A DNA stretch of 64,000 nucleotides from Methylobacterium hispanicum. GTDB taxonomy: Bacteria; Pseudomonadota; Alphaproteobacteria; Rhizobiales; Beijerinckiaceae. Shown piece by piece: positions 52,875 to 61,412 of the stretch. Position numbers and translations under genes: made by a program. How positions within the stretch are numbered: the stretch's first letter is position 1; each line of letters starts with the position of its first letter. The stretch lies in contig NZ_BPQO01000014.1 of the NCBI RefSeq assembly GCF_022179285.1, positions 1-64,000 of the forward strand. The letters run 5' to 3'. The notes below the pieces were generated by a model. It was not told the DNA's origin. It saw only the letters and a program-made list of their open reading frames with translations, and made no database searches.

Positions 52875-53873
52875 TCAGACGGTCAGCCGCCCTTCCTCCA
52901 CCGCGTGGCAGGCCACGCCGTCGATGAGGCGGGGCACCTCGGCCCGGCAGCGCGCGTTCGCGTGCGGGCAGCGCGGGTTGAAGGTGCAGCCCGGGGGCGG
53001 GTCGATCGGGTTCGGGATCTCGCCGGACACCGGCGTGCGGGCGCGGCCGATATGGGCGAGGTCCGGCACCGCGTCGAGCAGCATGCGGGTGTAGGGGTGG
53101 CGCGGGCGCTCGAAGATCGCGGCCTTGTCGCCGACCTCCACGAGGCGCCCGAGATACATCACCCCGATCCGGCTCGCCATGTGGCGCACCACGGCGAGGT
53201 TGTGGCTGATGAACAGGTAGGTCAGCCCGAGCCGGTCCTGGAGGTCGCGCATCAGGTTGAGGATCTGGGCCTGGACGGAGACGTCGAGGGCCGAGGTCGG
53301 CTCGTCGCCGACCAGGAACTCCGCCTGGCTCGCCAGCGCCCGCGCGATGGCGATGCGCTGGCGCTGGCCGCCCGAGAAGGCGTGCGGGTACTTGGCGGCG
53401 TCGTCCGGGTGCAGGCCCACGAGTCGCAGGAGCTCGCCGACGCGTTCCCGGATCGCCGCCTCGCCCCGGACCAGGCCGAACGCCCGGATCGGCTCGGCGA
53501 TGATCGCCCCGACCCGCCAGCGCGGGTTCATGGAGGCGTAGGGGTCCTGGAAGATCATCTGGATCCGCGCGCGCAGGCGTCGGCGCTCGGCCGCCTGGCG
53601 CGGATCCGTCATCGAGACCTCGGCGATGCGCACCTCACCCGCCGACGGCGGCAGCAGCCCCACCACCATCCGGGCGACCGTGGACTTGCCCGAGCCCGAC
53701 TCGCCCACCAGCGCGAAGGTCTCGCCGCGCCGGATCGTGAAGTCGACTCCGTCGACCGCCTTGAGGGTCTGGCGGGGCGCGCGCTCGATCACCCGGTTGA
53801 GCCAGGGCTTCGAGACGTCGAAGACCCGGCGCAGGTCCTTCACCTCGACGTAGGCGCTCGAGCCTGCGTTCAT
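52875..53873 (-). CDS. Peptide ABC transporter ATPase (DppF/OppF type)
   Basis: 332 aa. Walker A GESGSGKST, Q-loop, ABC signature SGGQRQRIAIARAL, Walker B FLVGDEPTSALD, H-loop ISHNL. The oligopeptide-family C-terminus GCTFNPRCPHANARCRAEVP has the four Cys typical of OppD/F 4Fe-4S-like clusters. Fifth gene of the leftward importer operon; its start overlaps the preceding dppD-like stop. Confidence 0.95.
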   Translation of the reverse strand: MNAGSSAYVEVKDLRRVFDVSKPWLNRVIERAPRQTLKAVDGVDFTIRRGETFALVGESGSGKSTVARMVVGLLPPSAGEVRIAEVSMTDPRQAAERRRLRARIQMIFQDPYASMNPRWRVGAIIAEPIRAFGLVRGEAAIRERVGELLRLVGLHPDDAAKYPHAFSGGQRQRIAIARALASQAEFLVGDEPTSALDVSVQAQILNLMRDLQDRLGLTYLFISHNLAVVRHMASRIGVMYLGRLVEVGDKAAIFERPRHPYTRMLLDAVPDLAHIGRARTPVSGEIPNPIDPPPGCTFNPRCPHANARCRAEVPRLIDGVACHAVEEGRLTV

Positions 53874-54850
53874 GCGGCTTCTCCGCGCGCGTCGTAGAGG
53901 TGGCAGGCGACCCGCGTCCGCTCGACCGCGACGGGCTCGGGCCGCTCGGTGCGGCAGCGCGCGAACGCGCTCGGGCAGCGCGGGTTGAAGGCGCAGCCCG
54001 GCGGGATCGCGGTGAGCCGCGGCATGGCGCCCGGGATCTGGGTCAGGCGCTCGGCGGTGTCGCTGAGCGTCGGGATCGCGCCCATCAGGCCGCGGGCGTA
54101 GGGGTGGTGGGGGTGGCGCACCACGCTCGCCACCGGGCCGATCTCGGCGATCCGGCCCGAATACATCACGGCGACCCGGTCGGCGGCCTCGGCGATCACG
54201 CCCATGTCGTGGGTCACCAGCATCACGGCCGTGCCGCGCTCGCGGCAGAGGCGCTTGAGGAGCGTGATCACCTGGGCCTGGACCGAGACGTCGAGCGCGG
54301 TCGTCGGTTCGTCGGCGATGATCAGCTCGGGCTCGGCCGCGAGCGCCAGGGCGATCACCACGCGCTGGCGCATGCCGCCCGAGAACTCGTGCGGGTAGCC
54401 GTCGATGCGCCGCTCGGGCGCCGGGATGCCGACCTCGGTGAGAAGGTCGATCGCCCGCGCCCGGGCGGCCTTGGCGGAGAGGTCGGTATGGGTGCGGATC
54501 GTCTCCACGATCTGCTCGCCGACCCGGTAGAGCGGGTCGAGGGAGGTGAGCGGATCCTGGAAGATCATGCCGATGCGCCGGCCCCGGACGCGCCGCATCT
54601 TCTCGGGCGGCAGGTCGTCGATGCGCTCGCCCCGCAGGCGGATCTCGCCCCCGGCGATGCGGCCGGGTGGGTCGATCAGGCCGATCACGGCCGAGCCCGT
54701 CACCGACTTGCCGGCCCCGGACTCGCCGACGACGCCCAGGATCTCGCCCCGGGCGATGTCGAACGACACGCCGTCGATAGCGGTCAGCGTGCCTCGGCGC
54801 GTCTCGAAGACGACGCGCAGGTCGCGCACGGAGAGGACGGTCTCGGTCAT
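53870..54850 (-). CDS. Peptide ABC transporter ATPase (DppD/OppD type)
   Basis: 326 aa. Walker A GESGAGKSV, signature SGGMRQRVVIALAL, Walker B LIIADEPTTALD, and the GCAFNPRCPSAFARCR C-terminal Cys motif. It pairs with the next ATPase as a heterodimer. ATGA overlaps at both ends. Start ATG at 54848-54850; a longer frame upstream is not conserved. Confidence 0.95.
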   Translation of the reverse strand: MTETVLSVRDLRVVFETRRGTLTAIDGVSFDIARGEILGVVGESGAGKSVTGSAVIGLIDPPGRIAGGEIRLRGERIDDLPPEKMRRVRGRRIGMIFQDPLTSLDPLYRVGEQIVETIRTHTDLSAKAARARAIDLLTEVGIPAPERRIDGYPHEFSGGMRQRVVIALALAAEPELIIADEPTTALDVSVQAQVITLLKRLCRERGTAVMLVTHDMGVIAEAADRVAVMYSGRIAEIGPVASVVRHPHHPYARGLMGAIPTLSDTAERLTQIPGAMPRLTAIPPGCAFNPRCPSAFARCRTERPEPVAVERTRVACHLYDARGEAA

Positions 54851-55806
54851 TGCAGCTTCGGGTTCAGCGCGTCGCGCAGCCAGTCGCCCAGCAGGTTGAT
54901 GGCGATGACGAGGCCGGCGAGCGCCACGCCCGGAAAGGCCACCACCCACCACTCGCCGGAGAACAGGAACTTGTTGCCGGTGCGGATCAGCGTGCCGAGC
55001 GAGGGCATCGTCTCGGGCAGGCCGGTGCCGAGGAAGGAGAGCGTCGCCTCGGTGATGATCGCCAGCGCGAGGTTGATGGTGGCGATCACGAAGACCGGCC
55101 CGGTCACGTTCGGCAGCACGTGCCGGAGCATGATCACCGGCGAGGACAGGCCGATGAGGCGGGCGGCCTGCACGTAGTCCTTGCCGCGCTCCACCATCAC
55201 GGAGGAGCGCACGGTGCGGGCGTACTGCACCCAGAACGAGAGCCCGATCGAGACCACGATGAGCAGGATGGTGGCGTTGGTGTCGAGCGCGCTGCCGAAG
55301 GAGGCCTTGGCGACGCCGTCCACCACCAGCGCGATCAGGATCGCCGGGAAGGTGAGCTGCACGTCGGCGACGCGCATGATGATCGTGTCGAGCACGCCGC
55401 CGAAATAGCCGGCGACGAGCCCGAGGGCGATGCCGAGCGTGCCCGAGACGAGCACCCCCAGCATCCCGACGATCAGCGAGAGGCGCAGGCCGTAGAGCAC
55501 CGCCGAGAGCACGTCGCGGCCCTGGTCGTCGGTGCCGATGAGGAAGGGCGCCTGCCCCTCCGCGTTCCAGAGCGGCGGCAGGTTCGAGTTGATGAGGTCG
55601 AGCTGGGCCGGGTCGTAGGGGTTCTGCGGCGCGATCCAGGGGGCGGCGAAGGCCAGCGCGAACATCAGCACGGTGGCGACGAAGGCGACCATGGCCGTCT
55701 TCGAGCGGCGGAAGCTCGCCCAGAGATCGGAATCGAGGAAGCGCGCGAGCCGCGAGAGGGGGCGTCCCGGCCGGGTCGCGGTGGCGTCGTCCGTCGCGGC
55801 ACTCAT
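54847..55806 (-). CDS. Peptide ABC transporter permease (DppC type)
   Basis: 319 aa, six membrane segments. FLIGTDDQGRDVLSAVLYGLR is the DppC/OppC signature before the BPD_transp_1 domain, and the EAA loop lies in GKDYVQAARLIGLSSPVIML. The first 30 residues are a cytoplasmic tail. Translationally coupled to the ATPase and to the DppB-like permease by ATGA overlaps. Confidence 0.95.
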   Translation of the reverse strand: MSAATDDATATRPGRPLSRLARFLDSDLWASFRRSKTAMVAFVATVLMFALAFAAPWIAPQNPYDPAQLDLINSNLPPLWNAEGQAPFLIGTDDQGRDVLSAVLYGLRLSLIVGMLGVLVSGTLGIALGLVAGYFGGVLDTIIMRVADVQLTFPAILIALVVDGVAKASFGSALDTNATILLIVVSIGLSFWVQYARTVRSSVMVERGKDYVQAARLIGLSSPVIMLRHVLPNVTGPVFVIATINLALAIITEATLSFLGTGLPETMPSLGTLIRTGNKFLFSGEWWVVAFPGVALAGLVIAINLLGDWLRDALNPKLQ

Positions 55807-56783
55807 GCGGCGCGCCCCACGCTGGTGCGGAGCCTCGGATCGACCACCGTGTAGAGGAGGTCGACCACGAGGTTGATGGTGACGAAGATCGCCGCGACGA
55901 GCAGCAGGTAGGCCGACATGATCGGGATATCGACGTTCTGCACAGCCTGCACGAAGAGGAGGCCCATGCCCGGCCACTGGAACACCGTCTCGGTGATGAT
56001 CGAGAAGGCGATGACCGAGCCGAGCTGGAGCCCCGCGATGGTGATGACGGGCACCAGCGTGTTCTTCAGGGCGTGGCCGAGATGGATGGCGCGGGTGGTG
56101 AGCCCACGGGCGCGGGCGAAGCGGATGTAGTCGGTGCGCAGCACCTCCAGCATCTCGGCCCGGACGAGGCGCATGATCAGGGTCATCTGGTAGAGGCCCA
56201 GCGTCACCGAGGGCAGGATCAGGGCCTTCAGCCCCGAGACGGTGAGGAAGCCCGTGGTCCAGCCCCCGATCCGCACGGTGTCGCCGCGCCCGTAGGATGG
56301 GAGCCAGCCGAGCGTGACCGAGAACAGGAAGATCAGCAGGATGCCGATCAGGAAGGTCGGCAGCGAGACGCCGACGAGCGAGATCGCCTGGAACAGCTTG
56401 GCGAGGAATGTGTCCCGCCGGAGCGCGCAGTAGACCCCCATCAGGATGCCGACGCCGAGCGCGAACAGCGTGGCGCAGAAGGCGAGTTCCAGCGTGGCCG
56501 GGATGCGCTCGGAGAGCAGCGCCGTCACCGGCTGGCGGAACTGGTAGGAGATGCCGAAATCGCCCCTGAGCACGTTGCCGGCGTAGCGCCCGAACTGCAC
56601 CAGCATCGGGTCGTCCAAGCCGAGCGATTTGCGGATCTCGGCCCGCTCGGAGACCGGCGTGTCCGGCCCGACGATCTGGTTCACGGGGTCGCCCGCGAAC
56701 CGGAACATGGCGAAGGCGATCAGGCCGACCACGCCCAGCACCACGAAGGCCTGGGCGAGGCGGCGGATCAGGAACGCGAGCAC
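55803..56783 (-). CDS. Peptide ABC transporter permease (DppB type)
   Basis: 326 aa, six segments, GTG start. MLAFLIRRLAQAFVVLGVVG is the family N-terminus, and TDYIRFARARGLTTRAIHL holds the EAA loop that contacts the ATPases. With the DppC-like subunit it forms the channel. Ten bp after the binding-protein gene. Confidence 0.95.
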   Translation of the reverse strand: MLAFLIRRLAQAFVVLGVVGLIAFAMFRFAGDPVNQIVGPDTPVSERAEIRKSLGLDDPMLVQFGRYAGNVLRGDFGISYQFRQPVTALLSERIPATLELAFCATLFALGVGILMGVYCALRRDTFLAKLFQAISLVGVSLPTFLIGILLIFLFSVTLGWLPSYGRGDTVRIGGWTTGFLTVSGLKALILPSVTLGLYQMTLIMRLVRAEMLEVLRTDYIRFARARGLTTRAIHLGHALKNTLVPVITIAGLQLGSVIAFSIITETVFQWPGMGLLFVQAVQNVDIPIMSAYLLLVAAIFVTINLVVDLLYTVVDPRLRTSVGRAA

Positions 56784-56793
56784 GCTCGATGCC

Positions 56794-58383
56794 TCAGGGC
56801 TTCTTCGACACCCAGTAGAGGTAGAGGTAGTTGTCCGGCCGCTGGGTCAGCGTGATCTTCTTCGACACGCCCCAGGCGAGGGCCTGCTGGTGCAGCGGGA
56901 TGTAGCCCCAGTCTGCCTGGATCGTGTCGAAGCCCTCCTTGATCTGGGCGTCGCGCCGGGTCTTGTCGGTCTCCTGCTCGACCTTGTCGGCGATCTCGTC
57001 GATCTTCGGGTTGCAGTAATTGCCCAGGTTCCAGCCGCCGCGGCCGGATTTCGGGTCGTTCCGGCAGCCCGCGATCTCGTACAGGATGTTGTGGCTGTCC
57101 TGCGAGGAGGGCGTCCAGCCGACGAGGTAGAACGAGGTGTCGTAGGCGGGAGCCAGCACCTTGGCGAAGTATTTGGCCTTGGGCTGGGCGTTGAGGTTCA
57201 CCTTCACGCCCACCCGGGCGAGCATCGAGACCACGGCTTGGCAGATCGCCTCGTCGTTGACGTAGCGGTCGTTCGGGCAGTCCATCGTGAGGGTGAACCC
57301 GTCCGGGTAGCCCGCCTCGGCGAGCAGCGCCTTGGCCTTCTTGGCGTCGGCGGCGGGCCGCTTGAACTCGCCCGAGCGGTCGTAGAGCGAGGGCGCGATG
57401 AGGAGCGCCGAGGGCGTCGCCTGACCCCGCATCACGCGCTTGGCGATCGTGTCCTCGTCGATGGCGAGGTAGAAGGCCTCGCGCACGCGCTTGTCCTTGA
57501 ACGGGTTCTTGCCCTTGACGCTCGAATCCTTCAGCTCGTCGCGCCACTGGTCCATGCCGAGGAAGATCGTGCGCAGCTCGGGGCCGGCCATGACGACGGC
57601 GTTGCCGCTCGATTCCACGCGCGGCTGGTCCTGGAGCGGCACGGGGTCGATCCAGTCGACCTCGCCGGAGAGGAGGGCGGCGACGCGGGTGGCCGAGTTG
57701 CCGATCGTGGTGAAGACCGCCTCGTCGAGGTTCGACTCGACCTTGCCCCAGTAGCCGGGGAACTTCTTGAACACCGTGCGCACGCCCGGCTGGTGCTCGG
57801 TGATCATGAAGGGCCCGGTGCCGTTCTCGTTGAGCGCGGCGTAGCTCGGGGAGGTGGCGGTCGGGGCCGAGGGCTGGACGGCGTTGTTCTTCTCCGCCCA
57901 GGTCTTCGACATGATGTACCAGGTCGGAAACTGGGCGATCGCGATCGGATTCGGGGTCTTCAGCTTCATGTCGACGGTGTAGTCGTCGACCTTCACGAAC
58001 TCGGCGTCGCCCGGCACGTTCGTCTGGAAGTTCGAGCCCGGCGCGCGCACGCGGCTCGCCGAGAAGATCACGTCGTCGGCGGTGAAGGGCGAGCCGTCGT
58101 GGAACGTGACGCCCTTGCGCAGGTGGAAGCGCCAGCGCGTCGGCTCCGGGTTCTCCCAGGACTCGGCGAGCTGGGGCGCGAACTTCATGTCCTTGTCGCG
58201 CATCACCAGGGCCTCGTAGACGGCCCCGTGCATGCCGATCGTGAAGGTTTCCTTCAGCGAGTAGGGATCGAGCGACTTGATGTCGCCCTGGAAGGCGAAG
58301 CGGAAGACGTTCTGGGCCTGCGCGAGGGACGAGCCCCCGAGAAGTCCCAGGGCAAGTCCGGTGGCGAGCAGCGCGTTCTTCAT
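56794..58383 (-). CDS. Peptide ABC transporter substrate-binding protein (SBP_bac_5)
   Basis: 529 aa. Signal peptide to about residue 22 (GGSSLAQAQ). The family 5 signature lies in LRKGVTFHDGSPFTADDVIFS. Periplasmic receptor that delivers di-/oligopeptides or similar solutes to the permease. First gene of the operon. The start ATG at 58381-58383 sits at the signal peptide; 12 upstream residues in frame are not conserved. Ligand not predictable from sequence alone. Confidence 0.95.
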   Translation of the reverse strand: MKNALLATGLALGLLGGSSLAQAQNVFRFAFQGDIKSLDPYSLKETFTIGMHGAVYEALVMRDKDMKFAPQLAESWENPEPTRWRFHLRKGVTFHDGSPFTADDVIFSASRVRAPGSNFQTNVPGDAEFVKVDDYTVDMKLKTPNPIAIAQFPTWYIMSKTWAEKNNAVQPSAPTATSPSYAALNENGTGPFMITEHQPGVRTVFKKFPGYWGKVESNLDEAVFTTIGNSATRVAALLSGEVDWIDPVPLQDQPRVESSGNAVVMAGPELRTIFLGMDQWRDELKDSSVKGKNPFKDKRVREAFYLAIDEDTIAKRVMRGQATPSALLIAPSLYDRSGEFKRPAADAKKAKALLAEAGYPDGFTLTMDCPNDRYVNDEAICQAVVSMLARVGVKVNLNAQPKAKYFAKVLAPAYDTSFYLVGWTPSSQDSHNILYEIAGCRNDPKSGRGGWNLGNYCNPKIDEIADKVEQETDKTRRDAQIKEGFDTIQADWGYIPLHQQALAWGVSKKITLTQRPDNYLYLYWVSKKP

Positions 58384-58833
58384 CGTCACAGCATCACACC
58401 GCATGCGCATCATGTCCACGTTTCCACTGAGGGGGATCGGTCCGAGGACCGGGGAGAACCTTCACGGGTATGCGGAACTTGTGCCAGCAAGCTTGAGCGA
58501 TGTGCAACCGGGCTTTGCGCCCGCCGCCCCGGGGGCGCCCCGCGCGTCGCGGGTGCCGGGTGGCATGCCCCGGGATCCCGCCTCGCGACTCGCGTGTGGA
58601 TGCATGCCGTGGCCGGGAACCGGGATCGAAGAACGGACCGCCCCAAGCACGATCCCCAAGCACGATCACGTGTCGTGGAAAGCCCTGCGGCCCGTACCGG
58701 AGCGTTATCGTGATGGAAATTTCTGTGAGAGCGTCGCACCAAATGCGTTTTGCCGGCCCATTCGACTATGGGCTGTCTTGACGGATCGGTGATCTTGCCC
58801 TTTGTCTCAGGCCGTTGTGGTCGGGAGGTCGTC
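58384..58833. other. Divergent intergenic region with 13-bp tandem repeat
   Basis: 450 bp with no supported gene. CCCCAAGCACGAT is exactly doubled at 58641-58666, beside CACGTG. A TTGACG hexamer at 58778-58783 may begin the promoter of the rightward Ros/MucR-like gene. Both the ABC operon and that gene start here. Confidence 0.55.
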
Positions 58834-59397
58834 GTGTCGGAGAATGATGAAGTTTTAGGAACGGATCAGATCGAGCTGACGGTTGATATCGTCTCGGCTT
58901 ATGTCTCGAACAACCACATCCAGGCCGTCGATCTTCCTGCGCTGATCGGCACCGTTCACGCGGCGCTCAGCGATCTCTCGAAGCCGGCCGAGGCGGTGGA
59001 GGCTCCCGTCGAGAAGCTCACCCCGGCCCAGATCCGCAAGTCGATCACGCCGGATGCCCTGGTCAGCTTCATCGACGGCAAGCCCTACAAGACGCTGAAG
59101 CGGCACCTCACGAAGCACGGGATGGATTTCCAGGCCTACCGCCAGCGCTTCGGCCTGCCGGCCGACTACCCGGCCACCGCCGCGAGCTACTCGGCCAAGC
59201 GCTCCGAGCTCGCCCGCAGCCTGGGTCTCGGCCGCAAGAGCGAGGCCGCTGCCCGGGAGGCCGAGCCGGTCGAGACGGTCTCCGAGGCCCCGGCGGAGGC
59301 GCCGAAGACGCGCGGCCGCCGCAGCAAGCCGGCCGAGGCCGCCGCGCCCGCCAAGGGCCGCGGCCGGAAGAAGTCCGCGGCCGAGGCCGCCGAGTAG
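58834..59397 (+). CDS. Ros/MucR-family regulator lacking the zinc-finger cysteines
   Basis: 187 aa from a GTG with GGGAGG five bases upstream. Residues 14-140 follow Ros/MucR: VDIVSAYVSNNHI, KSITPDALVSFIDGKPYKTLKRHL, then YRQRFGLPADYPAT. The two zinc-ligand Cys normally before DGK are absent (VSF), as in some Mesorhizobium paralogues that bind DNA without zinc. The C-terminal 40 residues are Ala/Lys/Arg repeats with RGRR and GRGRKK, AT-hook-like. MucR proteins regulate exopolysaccharide in relatives; a link to the EPS locus here is inference. Confidence 0.9.
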   Translation: MSENDEVLGTDQIELTVDIVSAYVSNNHIQAVDLPALIGTVHAALSDLSKPAEAVEAPVEKLTPAQIRKSITPDALVSFIDGKPYKTLKRHLTKHGMDFQAYRQRFGLPADYPATAASYSAKRSELARSLGLGRKSEAAAREAEPVETVSEAPAEAPKTRGRRSKPAEAAAPAKGRGRKKSAAEAAE

Positions 59398-59475
59398 GAC
59401 GGTTCGGAACGCACGGGGCGCTCTGCCGCCGCGCCGGACGCGGGAGCCTCGGCTCCCGCGTCCGGCCAGCGAGGT

Positions 59476-60651
59476 CTATCGGCCGAACAGGCTCTGCGCC
59501 ACGGCGGGCAGGCGGTCCTGCCGGCTGCCCGCCACCACGACGAGGCGGCGCACCTCGCCCCGCAGGAAGGCCTGCAGGAAGCGGTCGTAGTTTCGGAAGA
59601 CGACGCAGCCGTTCGAGGCGCCGCTCGGCCCGAGCATGTAGGTGTGGGCCAGAAGGCCGACCCGGTTGTGCACCGCGCCGCTCCCGCCGACCGGGTTGAG
59701 CCGGATCGCCCGGACCCCGTGGAACAGCGCCTCGCGCTCGGTCAGCAGATAGGTGCCGGGCGGCGTCGCGCCGCGCATCGTCTGGTGGACGAGCTTCGGG
59801 TTGTCCTGCGCGGGGCCGAGGCCGGAATGGGCCTCCAGAACCTCGCCGCTCGGCAGGGTCACGGTGCGGGCGGTGATGTCGTAGATCGCGGTGGCCTCGG
59901 CCGAGGGCTCGGGCACCAGCGTCCGGCGCGGGAGCGCCGCCGCGGGATCGCGGTCCAGCGCGGCGTACGCCATGGCCGGCTCCGGGCGATCCGCCGCCGG
60001 CCGCGTCCCGAACACCGCGTCGAAGAACGAGCGCTCGGCCGAGGCGTCGGACTGCGCGCGTGCCTGGGCCGCGGCCTGTTGCTGCGCCCGCGCGGCGAGC
60101 CTCTGCCGCGCCGCGATGCGCGGGCCCTGCGCGTCGGGGCGCAATTCGGCCGGGCGCGGCATCGGCAGCGGCACAATCTGCTCGGCGAGCCGGGCCGGGG
60201 CCGCCGCCTGCGGGGCCGGGGCCGCCACGGGCTTCGGCGGCGCCGCGACCGGCGGCCGTGCCTCGGCCACGAGAGCGGCCACGAGAGCGGGCGCGGGACG
60301 CGGGGACGGCGCGAAGGCGCCGGAGGGCGGGGCGGACGCCGAGAGGGTGCGCGTGCCGGACCCGAGGATCGGCGTCGGATCGAGCATCCAGGCGGTGCGG
60401 GCAGGCGCGGCCCTCGGCGGGTCGGCGGGACGCGTGCCCGCCTGCGCGGCGATCCGGGCCGCCTGGACCTGCTCGGTGCGGGGCGTGCTCGCCTCCGGGC
60501 GCGGATCCGTGGGGCCGGGCTCGGGCATGTAGAAGCGCGCGAGGACCGCGCAGGCCATCGTCACGGCCGCGGCCGGCCCCAGGAACCTGCCCCGGGGCCG
60601 GTGGCGCTGCCGGCGGACTCGGTGCGCGGAGGGGTACGCGGGCGCGATCAT
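59476..60651 (-). CDS. DUF2778 (Tlde1-like) exported protein
   Basis: 391 aa. One membrane segment near 25-42 (GFLGP...MACAVLARFYM), a long Ala/Pro-rich linker (about 45-255), then a C-terminal domain from AIYDITARTVTLPSGEVLEA. Its MRGATPPGTYLL and PSGASNGCVVF motifs carry the His/Ser/Gly-Cys pattern of L,D-transpeptidase-related DUF2778 enzymes. In Salmonella, Tlde1 is an antibacterial peptidoglycan-cutting effector. No immunity gene is obvious; a cell-wall housekeeping role is equally possible. Confidence 0.82.
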   Translation of the reverse strand: MIAPAYPSAHRVRRQRHRPRGRFLGPAAAVTMACAVLARFYMPEPGPTDPRPEASTPRTEQVQAARIAAQAGTRPADPPRAAPARTAWMLDPTPILGSGTRTLSASAPPSGAFAPSPRPAPALVAALVAEARPPVAAPPKPVAAPAPQAAAPARLAEQIVPLPMPRPAELRPDAQGPRIAARQRLAARAQQQAAAQARAQSDASAERSFFDAVFGTRPAADRPEPAMAYAALDRDPAAALPRRTLVPEPSAEATAIYDITARTVTLPSGEVLEAHSGLGPAQDNPKLVHQTMRGATPPGTYLLTEREALFHGVRAIRLNPVGGSGAVHNRVGLLAHTYMLGPSGASNGCVVFRNYDRFLQAFLRGEVRRLVVVAGSRQDRLPAVAQSLFGR

Positions 60652-60840
60652 GCGGGCTTACTCGGTTACGCGGGCCCCGCCCGGGCGCGTTCGGCCGGCC
60701 GCCGCTCGACGGGCGAGCGGACGGGGGCGGCCGCGGCGGCCTGTTCGGGAAACATCAACCTTGACGGAAGCCTATTGAGCGGCCGGCTTGGTTAATCTTC
60801 GGATAAGCCGCGCGCCGTTTCGCGGATCGTCGTGCCGCCC

Positions 60841-61233
60841 TCAGCGCCGGGGCGTGCCGAACCAGGACGAGACCGGATCGAGCACGTAGGCGGCGACCGA
60901 GGCCGCCCAGCTGCGCGCACGGGCGCCGAGCGAACGCTCCGCCTGCGTCCCCCCGCGCGCGCTCATCAGCGCCGTCACCAGGGCGTCCTCGCGCTCCCGG
61001 CAGGCGTCCAGGGCGTTGCGCTGGTCGCCCATTCGGCTCTGCCCGGCGGGCTGGTGGCTGTAGGCCTCCCGAAGGCACTGGTGCCAGGCCTGCTCCAGGC
61101 GCTCGACATGGCCCGGCGCCGGCCCCGGGCCGGCGCTGAGGCCGAACGACGGGCCGGCGGCGAGGAGGCCGGCAAGGAGGCCAGCGAGGAGGCCGGAAAG
61201 GGCCGGGACGAGGCTGAGCACGGGGCGGCGCAT
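60841..61233 (-). CDS. Small secreted protein of unknown function
   Basis: 130 aa. Signal peptide with an LLAGLLAGLLA repeat (residues 10-25). The mature part has two Cys (HQCLREAYSH, DACREREDA) that could form a disulfide, and helical segments. Ends SSWFGTPRR. No family recognised. Confidence 0.7.
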   Translation of the reverse strand: MRRPVLSLVPALSGLLAGLLAGLLAAGPSFGLSAGPGPAPGHVERLEQAWHQCLREAYSHQPAGQSRMGDQRNALDACREREDALVTALMSARGGTQAERSLGARARSWAASVAAYVLDPVSSWFGTPRR

Positions 61234-61412
61234 GCCCGACCTATCGCCGATTCGCCCTCCGCAGGGCAAGAACGAAGGGGCAACAGCAGGAGCCGGCCCG
61301 CGACGGCGCGGCGTCGAACGGACTACATCCGCCGATCCAGGCATTAATTCCAGCGCTCCGCTGTCCTCCGCCCGCTTTGGAGCCAGGATCTCCCCGGACA
61401 GCGGGGGATGCC

